This document shows positions 42,126 through 48,912 of a stretch of 64,000 nt of DNA, piece by piece. The translations under genes were made by a program, and so were the position numbers. The DNA comes from Hymenobacter rigui (GTDB lineage Bacteria; Bacteroidota; Bacteroidia; Cytophagales; Hymenobacteraceae): the NCBI RefSeq assembly GCF_003944715.1, contig NZ_RWIT01000010.1:1-64000 (forward strand), given 5' to 3'. Below the pieces are notes generated by a model, which saw only the letters and a program-made list of their open reading frames with translations, had not been told where the DNA came from and did no database searches. How positions within the stretch are numbered: the first letter of the stretch is position 1; every line of letters starts with the position of its first letter.

Positions 42126-43583
42126 ATGCTAAGAAAATCACTTGACCTGCTGCGGCAGGAGGCGGCCGAAACCGGCGCCGGAACGCTGAAACGAAGCCTG
42201 AATGGCTTCAACCTCATTGCCATCGGCATTGGGGTGATTATTGGGGCGGGTTTGTTCTCGCTCACCGGCATTGCCGCCGCCAACAACGCCGGCCCGGCCG
42301 TGACGCTCTCGTTTGTGGTGGCCGCGGTGGGCTGCGCCTTCTCGGCCCTATGCTACGCCGAGTTTGCCTCGATGGTGCCGGTGGCCGGCTCGGCCTACAC
42401 CTACGCCTACGCCACCATGGGCGAGCTGTTTGCCTGGATTATCGGCTGGGATTTGGTGCTGGAGTACTCGGTGGGCGCGGCCACGGTAGCCATCAGTTGG
42501 TCGCAGTACCTGCTTAAGTTTCTGAGCAAATACGGTATCAATCTGCCCCCGCAGCTGGTCATGTCGCCCTTTGAAACCGCCAAGCTGGCTAGTGGGGTGC
42601 AGGTGCACGGCTTCGTGAATATCCCCGCCATGCTCATCGTGCTGGCTATTACGATGATCATTATCCGCGGCACGTCGGGCTCGGCGTGGTTTAACGCGCT
42701 GGTGGTGACGCTGAAGGTGGCCGTGGTGCTGGTGTTTATTGCCCTGGGCTGGCAGTACATCGACCCTGCTAACTACCAACCTTATATTCCCGAAAACACC
42801 GGCACCTTCGGCGAGTTCGGCTGGAGCGGCATTCTGCGCGGGGCGGGCGTGGTGTTCTTCGTGTTCATCGGGTTTGATATTGTGGCCACCATGGCCCAGG
42901 AAACCAAGAATCCGCAGCGCAACATGCCCATCGGCATTATCGGCTCTTTGCTGATCTGCACCGTGCTGTTCGTGCTGTTCGGGCACGTGATGACGGGCCT
43001 GGCCAACTACACCGAGTTCAAGAACAGCGCCGCGCCGGTAGCCATTGCCATCGAGAAAACGCCGTATGCGTGGCTGTCGTCGGCCGTGATTCTGGCTATC
43101 ATCATCGGTTACACGTCCGTGATTCTGGTGGATTTGCTGGGCCAGAGCCGGGTGTTCTTCAGCATGGCCAAAGACGGCCTGCTGCCCCCGGTTTTCGCCC
43201 GGATTCACGAACGGTTCCGCACGCCGCTGCAGTCGAACCTGCTGCTGGGGCTGTTCATTGCGCTATTTGCGGGCTTCGTGCCCATTTCGGTGGTGGGCGA
43301 AATGACGAGCATCGGCACGCTGCTGGCCTTCGTGATGGTGTGCGTAGGCATCCTCATCATGCGCAAGCGCGAGCCCGACGCCCCGCGCGGGTTCCGCACG
43401 CCCTGGGTGCCGGTGGTACCTATCCTGGGTATTCTCACCTGCGTGGTGATGATGGTGTCGTTGCCCTGGGAAACCTGGCTGCGGCTGGCCGTGTGGCTGG
43501 CCATCGGCCTGGCTATCTACTTCGGCTACGGCCGCAAGCACAGCAAGCTGGGGCAGGCTGAGGAATTAAAAATTGAGAATTAA
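42126..43583 (+). CDS. APC-superfamily amino-acid permease under SAM riboswitch control
   Basis: 485 residues from the ATG at 42126. About 12 transmembrane helices. The family signature GIGVIIGAGLFSLTGIAAAN in helix one and FVFIGFDIVATMAQETKNPQ mark the cationic amino-acid transporter (CAT/YhdG) branch of APC. The leader carries a SAM-I riboswitch and Cys-rich ORF, so the substrate is probably methionine or another sulfur amino acid rather than arginine or lysine (inference). The 190-nt gap after the leader ORF ends with a small CCGGGC-CGAA-GCCCGG hairpin just before the ATG, which could be part of the control. Confidence 0.88.
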   Translation: MLRKSLDLLRQEAAETGAGTLKRSLNGFNLIAIGIGVIIGAGLFSLTGIAAANNAGPAVTLSFVVAAVGCAFSALCYAEFASMVPVAGSAYTYAYATMGELFAWIIGWDLVLEYSVGAATVAISWSQYLLKFLSKYGINLPPQLVMSPFETAKLASGVQVHGFVNIPAMLIVLAITMIIIRGTSGSAWFNALVVTLKVAVVLVFIALGWQYIDPANYQPYIPENTGTFGEFGWSGILRGAGVVFFVFIGFDIVATMAQETKNPQRNMPIGIIGSLLICTVLFVLFGHVMTGLANYTEFKNSAAPVAIAIEKTPYAWLSSAVILAIIIGYTSVILVDLLGQSRVFFSMAKDGLLPPVFARIHERFRTPLQSNLLLGLFIALFAGFVPISVVGEMTSIGTLLAFVMVCVGILIMRKREPDAPRGFRTPWVPVVPILGILTCVVMMVSLPWETWLRLAVWLAIGLAIYFGYGRKHSKLGQAEELKIEN

Positions 43584-43608
43584 GAATTGGCGGGATGTGC
43601 TAATAGTG

Positions 43609-43636
43609 ACAGCCGGGGCCGGAAGGTTCCGGCTGT
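43609..43636 (+). terminator. Hairpin after the permease
   Basis: ACAGCCGG...CCGGCTGT, a GC-rich stem followed by TTTGCGTTTC; weak U-tract. Confidence 0.5.
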
Positions 43637-43693
43637 TTGCGTTTCGGAGCGGTTTGGACGTAGCTTTGACGCACATACTGTTCTGTCTTTTTC

Positions 43694-44584
43694 GTGGAAT
43701 CTATTGTTATCGAAGCGCATGTAGCGGCATCCAGTCCGCCGGCTCCCGTATATCCGACTATCAAGGAAAGCTGGGGGTTTCTGGGGTGGTACCTGTTACT
43801 GTCTTTACTGATTGGCCTGCCCATTTTTCTGGTAGGGGAGAAGCTGCTGGGAGTGCCCCGGCCCATTGCGCTATTGCTCATTGGGATTGGGACCAACTGT
43901 GCTGTGCTGGGGTTTCTGCGGTGGAAGCAGGGTCTTCGCTGGCCCGGCATCAACCTGCACGGCCAAGTGCCCGGATGGCTGTTGCTCGCGTTGCCTGTGC
44001 TGGTACTATCGGCCGATATGGTACTGACGCTGATTCAGTTTCTGCATCTGCCCAAATTCTCCTCCGGCGAAACTTACCGGGAACTGATGAAAGTGCCGGT
44101 CGTTGGGTTTCTGATGTTGTGTGTAGTGGCCCCGGTGCTGGAAGAGCTGCTACTGCGCGGTGTGGTGCTCCAGGGCCTGTTGCGCAACTTCCCCAACCGT
44201 CCGTGGATTGCCATCGGCCAGTCGGCCCTGATTTTTGGGATAATGCACATGAATCCACCCCAGAGCTTAGCTACGTTTGGATTGGGGCTGCTGATGGGCT
44301 GGCTGTATTACCGCACCCGCTCTTTGTGGCTGTGCATGGGCGCGCATTTTATCAACAACTTCTTCGCATTCAATGCTATGCTGCATCAGAAAGGTGGTAA
44401 AGCTACCGATGATGCGGTAGCCGCCTTTGGCCACCCCTGGGCCTACGCCGCGGTAGTAGCGCTGAGTGCGCTGGTGCTGTTGGGCTTGCTGTGGCAGGTG
44501 CATCGGACCACTTCCCCTCCATCAGCCCACTCGTCGTCTACTGACCCAACGGAACCGGACGTGCTGCTGCCGGCCGGCATCTGA
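43694..44584 (+). CDS. CPBP-family intramembrane glutamic endopeptidase
   Basis: 296 residues from a GTG at 43694 (ESIVIEAHVAASSPP). Eight or so membrane helices. Motif 1 LEELLLRGVVLQGLLRNF (EExxxR) and motif 2 FGIMHMNPPQ (FxxxH), plus motif 3 MGAHFINNFFAFN (HxxxN/B), are all present, so it should be active. Members are related to the CAAX protease Rce1 and process membrane proteins or bacteriocins. Substrate here unknown. It ends with an acidic, Ser/Pro-rich tail. Confidence 0.9.
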   Translation: MESIVIEAHVAASSPPAPVYPTIKESWGFLGWYLLLSLLIGLPIFLVGEKLLGVPRPIALLLIGIGTNCAVLGFLRWKQGLRWPGINLHGQVPGWLLLALPVLVLSADMVLTLIQFLHLPKFSSGETYRELMKVPVVGFLMLCVVAPVLEELLLRGVVLQGLLRNFPNRPWIAIGQSALIFGIMHMNPPQSLATFGLGLLMGWLYYRTRSLWLCMGAHFINNFFAFNAMLHQKGGKATDDAVAAFGHPWAYAAVVALSALVLLGLLWQVHRTTSPPSAHSSSTDPTEPDVLLPAGI

Positions 44585-44637
44585 ACGGCCATCGCGAAAC
44601 CCTGCGCCTACCATCGCGAGCCACTACGTGAAAACCC

Positions 44638-44675
44638 AAACCGCCCCACCGGAACAGACCAGTGGGGCGGTTTTG
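44638..44675. terminator. Bidirectional terminator at the end of the sulfur cluster
   Basis: AAACCGCCCCAC (44638-44649) pairs with GTGGGGCGGTTT (44662-44673), then TT; it separates the convergent CPBP and sirC/TauE genes. Confidence 0.85.
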
Positions 44676-44701
44676 CGTTGCGGCAACAGCTAAAGCGTGT
44701 G

Positions 44702-46216
44702 TTACATAAACACCTTGCGCAGCGCCCACAGGCTCCACACAATCACCATCAGGCCCACGCCCACGAACATCCAGCGCACGGGCAGGCGGCCGGCTAGGCG
44801 GGCGGCCAGCGGCGCGGCGGCCACGCCCCCGATGATGAGGCCCAGGATAATCTGCCAGTGCGAGATGCCCAGGGTGGCGAAGAACGTGACGGCGCTGGCA
44901 AACGTGACGAAGAACTCCGTGACGCTTACCGAGCCAATCACGTACTGCGGCGTGCGGCCCCCGGCAATGAGCGTGCTGGTGACCAGCGGCCCCCAGCCGC
45001 CCCCGCCAAACGAATCGAGGAAGCCGCCGGCCGCGGCCAGCAGCCCCAGCTTCTTGTGCTTTTTGCGCGGCCCGGGCTTCACGAAGGCCTTGCTGATGAT
45101 GCGGATGCCCAGCAGCAGCAGGTACGCCGCCAGGAAGGGCTTCACGTAGCTGCCGTATTTCTCACCGAAGGTGGACAGCAGATACGCCCCCGTAATGGCG
45201 CCCAGCACGCCCGGAATTAGGAGCACTTTGAACAGGCGCTTGTTCACGTTGCCGAAGCGGTAGTGGTGGTAGCCCGAAGCCCCACTGGCAAACATTTCGG
45301 CGGTGTGGATGCTGGCACTCACGGCGGCCGGGGCAATGTTCAGGCTCATTAGGCTGATGGCCGTGACTACGCCGTAGCCCATACCCAGCAGCCCGTCAAT
45401 GAGTTGCGCGCCGAAGCCGATGGCCACAAACAGCCAGAATGTTTCGGCGTGGGTGGCCGCGCTCCACACCTGCTGCCAGGTGAAGTAGTAGCTCAGAATG
45501 TTGAATACCAGCATGGCCGCAAAGGCCAGCAGCGCCCCAGTGGCAATTTTGCGCCACCGCGCTGCGGCCGGCGATTCGTAGGCCGGCCCGCCGGTCAGCT
45601 CGGCCGTCACGGCGTTCAGGGATTTTACCTTGTGGGCAAAGTCGCCGCCCACCTTCTCCCGAATCTGCGACATGCGTTGGAGCACGTCGTGCAGCTCGTC
45701 GGGGAGGGTGTGAGTGAGCATTTCGCGCAGGCGCTTGGCAATGGTGGGCGACTTACCGTTGGTGCTGATGGCAATTTTCAGGTCGCCCTTCTGCACGATG
45801 GAGCCCAGGTAAAAGTCGCAGGCGGCGGGCGTGTCGGCCACGTTGCAGAGCAGGCGCTGGCGCGTGGCGTCGGCCTTAATCTGCAGGTTGAGGGCTTTGT
45901 CGTTGGTGGCCACAATCACCAGGTCGTGGCCGACGAGGTGGGTGGGGTCGTAGGGTTGCTCGCGCAGCTGCACGGCGGGGTGCTGGTCGGCCAGCACCCG
46001 CAATTCGGGCCCAAACCAGGTAGCCACCACCGTAATGGCCGCGTTGGGGCTGTTGGCCAGCATGGCCGAGAGCTTCTCGAAGCCCACGGCCCCGCCGCCC
46101 ACCAGCAGCACGTGCAGCTGTTCCAGCTTCAGAAACACCGGAAACAGCCGGTTGCCATCGGGCACCGCGGGCGGCGGCTCGGGCTGGGGCAGGGCGTTGT
46201 TGGAGGAAAGGGGCAT
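44702..46216 (-). CDS. Precorrin-2 dehydrogenase domain fused to a TauE/SafE permease
   Basis: 504 residues from the ATG at 46216. Residues about 25-200 are a siroheme-synthase N-terminal (SirC/CysG-N) domain: FLKLEQLHVLLVGGGAVGFE (Rossmann), VNVAD-like LLCNVADTPAACDFYLGSIV, and STNGKSPTIAKRLREML. From about residue 230, eight membrane helices form a sulfite-exporter (TauE/SafE) domain, with GLLGMGYGVVTAISLM and FLDSFGGGGWGPLVTSTLIA repeats. The first part oxidises precorrin-2 to sirohydrochlorin; the second exports or imports sulfite or other sulfur compounds. It is the last gene of the sulfur cluster and pairs with cobA. Confidence 0.9.
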   Translation of the reverse strand: MPLSSNNALPQPEPPPAVPDGNRLFPVFLKLEQLHVLLVGGGAVGFEKLSAMLANSPNAAITVVATWFGPELRVLADQHPAVQLREQPYDPTHLVGHDLVIVATNDKALNLQIKADATRQRLLCNVADTPAACDFYLGSIVQKGDLKIAISTNGKSPTIAKRLREMLTHTLPDELHDVLQRMSQIREKVGGDFAHKVKSLNAVTAELTGGPAYESPAAARWRKIATGALLAFAAMLVFNILSYYFTWQQVWSAATHAETFWLFVAIGFGAQLIDGLLGMGYGVVTAISLMSLNIAPAAVSASIHTAEMFASGASGYHHYRFGNVNKRLFKVLLIPGVLGAITGAYLLSTFGEKYGSYVKPFLAAYLLLLGIRIISKAFVKPGPRKKHKKLGLLAAAGGFLDSFGGGGWGPLVTSTLIAGGRTPQYVIGSVSVTEFFVTFASAVTFFATLGISHWQIILGLIIGGVAAAPLAARLAGRLPVRWMFVGVGLMVIVWSLWALRKVFM

Positions 46217-46269
46217 GGTGGTTGGTGATGGTTGGGGTCGGATGGAAAGGAAGGCAGAACAGCACCATT

Positions 46270-46398
46270 AGAACGTCATTCCGAGCGAAGGCGCAGCCTG
46301 AGCCGAGGAATCTCGCGTGCAATGGTAATTCTGTTGTTAGGATTGGTTGCTACAACGTCAGCACGCGAGATTCCTCGCGCTGCTCGGAATGACGTTCT
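46270..46398. repeat. CGTCATTCCGAGC-family palindromic repeat between cysI and sirC/TauE
   Basis: AGAACGTCATTCCGAGC at 46270 pairs with GCTCGGAATGACGTTCT ending at 46398, with further complementarity GAGGAATCTCGCGTGC/GCACGCGAGATTCCTC inside. It has the same general design as the GTCATCCTGAGC family but different internal sequence. Confidence 0.88.
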
Positions 46399-46418
46399 GA
46401 TGTTGTTTGTTCTATCGG

Positions 46419-48134
46419 TTACTCGTGAAACGTCAGGCCGCTTGCGGTGGGCTGCACGTAGCCCTGGCGGATGACGAAATCACCAAACCGCTCCTGGGGC
46501 TGGCGGTTCTGGGCGTAGTCGGCGAGCAGGGGCGTGAGCTCCTGCTCGATGCCGTCTTCGTCCAGCATTTCCTTGTAGAGCTTGTTCATCCGCTCCCCGT
46601 TGAAAGCGGCACCGAGGTACAGGTTGTAGCGGCCCACGGCCCGGCCCACCAGCCCGATTTCGCCAAGGTAGGGGCGGGCGCAGCCGTTGGGGCAGCCCGT
46701 CATCCGCAGCAGAATATCGTCCTGAGCCAGACCCTGTTGGCGAATCACCCGGTCCAATCTATTCAATAATTCCGGAAGATACCGCTCGGCCTCCGCGAAG
46801 GCCAGCGTGCAGGTGGGCAGGGCCACGCAGGCCAGCGCCCCACGCCGCAAGGCCGTGTATTCCTTGCCGGCCTCGATGGCCACGCCGTGCTGCTGCAGCA
46901 CGGCCTGCACGCTCAGCCGGTGCTCGGGGGCAATGTTGGCGATGATGAGGTTTTGGTTGCCGGTCAGGCGGAAGTCGCCGGTGTGGAAGGCGGCAATTTC
47001 GCGCAGGGCGGTTTTGAGGGCGTAGCCGTCCCGGTCGAGCACCCGGCCGCCTTCCACGAACAGCGTGAGGTGGGCCCGGCCGTCGGACTGGAGCGACCAG
47101 CCGTAGGCGTCGCCGGAGCTGCGGAACTGGTAGGGGCGGGTGGGCTCCACGGTAAAGCCCAGGCGCTGGCCCAGCTCCTGTTTGAACACGTCGAGGCCCA
47201 CGCGGTCCACGGTGTACTTGAGGCGCGAGAACTTGCGGTTTTCCCGGTTGCCCCAGTCGCGCTGAATCGTCACGATTTTCTCGCAGGCATCCACCACTTT
47301 CTCGGTGGGCACGAAGCCGATGATGTCGGCCAGGCGGGGGTAGGTGTCGGGCATGCCGAACGTCATGCCCATGCCGCCGCCCACGGCCACGTTGAAGCCT
47401 ACCAACTGGCCTCCTTCCTCAATGGCAATCAGCCCCAGGTCGTTGGCGAAGATGTCGGTGTCGTTGTAGGGCGGAATGGCCAGGGCAATCTTGAACTTGC
47501 GGGGCAGGTAGGTTTTGCCGTAGATGGGCTCGGCGTCCTCCTCGCCCTCATTGGGCGCGCTGCTGAACTGCGGTTCCCCGTTCAGCCACAAATCCCAGTA
47601 GGCCGAGGTGCGGGGCGTGAGGTGGGCGCTGATCTGCTTCGACACCTCGTACACGGCCGCGTGCAGGGGGCTCTCGTGCGGATTGGGGTTGCACATCACG
47701 TTGCGGTTCACGTCGCCGCAGCCTGCAATGCTGTCCAGCAGAGCCTCGTTGAAGCCCTGGATGGTTTTTTTCAGGTCGCGCTTGAGTACGCCGTGCAGCT
47801 GGAAGGCCTGGCGGGTGGTGAGCTTGAGCGTGTGGTTGCCGTACTGGTCGGCCAGCTCATCCATGCGCCGCCACTGGGCCGGCGAGGCAATGCCGCCCGG
47901 CACCCGCACCCGAATCATGAGCGAGTACAGCGGCTCCAGCTTCTGGCGCTTGCGCTCCGAATCCAGGTCCCGGTCGGTTTGCTGGTAGGAGCCGTGGAAC
48001 TTGATCAGGTGAGTGTCGTCGGGGTAGAGGGCGCCGGTGAGCGGGTTCACGAGGCTTTCGGCCAGGGTGCCGCGCAGGTAGTTGCTGGCTTCCTTGACGT
48101 GCTCGACTTCGGAAAGTTTGGGGGTATCAGCCAT
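46419..48134 (-). CDS. cysI: Assimilatory sulfite reductase, hemoprotein subunit
   Basis: 571 residues from the ATG at 48134. It opens with MADTPKLSEVEHVKEASNYL. Substrate-binding TTRQAFQLHGVLKRDLK and CGDVNRNVMCNPNPHES are typical. The [4Fe-4S]/siroheme ligands are in CVALPTCTLA and MTGCPNGCARPYL. It reduces sulfite to sulfide with six electrons from CysJ. The start is 5 nt from the DUF2490 stop, so those genes are coupled. CobA and the SirC fusion supply siroheme. Confidence 0.95.
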   Translation of the reverse strand: MADTPKLSEVEHVKEASNYLRGTLAESLVNPLTGALYPDDTHLIKFHGSYQQTDRDLDSERKRQKLEPLYSLMIRVRVPGGIASPAQWRRMDELADQYGNHTLKLTTRQAFQLHGVLKRDLKKTIQGFNEALLDSIAGCGDVNRNVMCNPNPHESPLHAAVYEVSKQISAHLTPRTSAYWDLWLNGEPQFSSAPNEGEEDAEPIYGKTYLPRKFKIALAIPPYNDTDIFANDLGLIAIEEGGQLVGFNVAVGGGMGMTFGMPDTYPRLADIIGFVPTEKVVDACEKIVTIQRDWGNRENRKFSRLKYTVDRVGLDVFKQELGQRLGFTVEPTRPYQFRSSGDAYGWSLQSDGRAHLTLFVEGGRVLDRDGYALKTALREIAAFHTGDFRLTGNQNLIIANIAPEHRLSVQAVLQQHGVAIEAGKEYTALRRGALACVALPTCTLAFAEAERYLPELLNRLDRVIRQQGLAQDDILLRMTGCPNGCARPYLGEIGLVGRAVGRYNLYLGAAFNGERMNKLYKEMLDEDGIEQELTPLLADYAQNRQPQERFGDFVIRQGYVQPTASGLTFHE

Positions 48135-48139
48135 GAGAA

Positions 48140-48910
48140 TCAGGGAGCTGGGGAGGATACCGGAGCAGCCGGAGCCGCAGGGCGTAAATCGAAGTTGTGG
48201 AAGTAGAAAACCCGGATGGTGTGCTGGTTGCGGTAGGTGCTACCGGCCGGCAGCTGCTGAAACAGGTGCATGTAGCCGGCCTGCAACTGGGCATGTTTGC
48301 TGAAGGGGTACACCACGCCGGCAAACAGCCGATTCTGGTCGAAGTAATTCAGCCGAATTTCCTTGCCGAAATTCATCATCACCTCGTTGTTGAGCAGAAA
48401 CTGCCAGCCGCCGGGCTCAAAACCCCGCTTGGTAAGCGGCAGAAACAGCGCCGCGTTGTAACGGGTGCGGTAGTTGAAATCGAAGTCATCGGTGCGCTCA
48501 TTCTGCCGGATAGTGCGCCGGAATCGTTCTTCCAGCCGCACCCACTGCATCAGGCGGGCCTTCGGAAACTTGCTGAACCACTGCACCTGCTGCCAGGGGC
48601 GGTGCTCGGGCTGGCCCACGGTGCGGGCCCCATCGGGGTAATGGTGCACGTAGGCATAGCCCCCAGTCAGGCGCACATCATCGGTGAGGTAGTACGTCAG
48701 GCCCACGCGGGCCACCGTCTGGTAGCTGGCCTGCACGAAATGGTCGTGCAGGCGCAGGTGCAGGTCGGTCCAGCTGCCCCAATGTTGCGAAAACCGGGTT
48801 TGGTTGAATATGCCCAGCCACGTCTGCTGCTCGCGCACGTACTGTTTCTGCGCCAGCACAGGCCGGGTCAGAAGCAGCAAGCCACAAAAGAGAAGGAGCC
48901 GTTTCATCAT
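48140..48910 (-). CDS. DUF2490 outer-membrane beta-barrel-like protein
   Basis: 256 residues from the ATG at 48910. Signal peptide MMKRLLLFCGLLLLTRPVLA, then alternating strands with aromatic belts (TWLGIFNQTRFSQHWGSWTD, LTGGYAYVHHYPDGARTVG). DUF2490 proteins are predicted outer-membrane barrels of unknown role. It lies 2 nt after the TonB-dependent receptor and 5 nt before cysI, so it is cotranslated with both and probably has a role in uptake of a sulfur source (inference). Confidence 0.85.
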   Translation of the reverse strand: MMKRLLLFCGLLLLTRPVLAQKQYVREQQTWLGIFNQTRFSQHWGSWTDLHLRLHDHFVQASYQTVARVGLTYYLTDDVRLTGGYAYVHHYPDGARTVGQPEHRPWQQVQWFSKFPKARLMQWVRLEERFRRTIRQNERTDDFDFNYRTRYNAALFLPLTKRGFEPGGWQFLLNNEVMMNFGKEIRLNYFDQNRLFAGVVYPFSKHAQLQAGYMHLFQQLPAGSTYRNQHTIRVFYFHNFDLRPAAPAAPVSSPAP

Positions 48911-48912
48911 AC

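Noticed and set aside
43573..44400. Frame overlapping the CPBP protease gene
   Set aside because: It is in a different frame of a gene with complete CPBP motifs and shows no domain of its own.
46887..48206. 439-codon plus-strand open frame
   Set aside because: Antisense shadow of cysI, whose catalytic motifs are clear.
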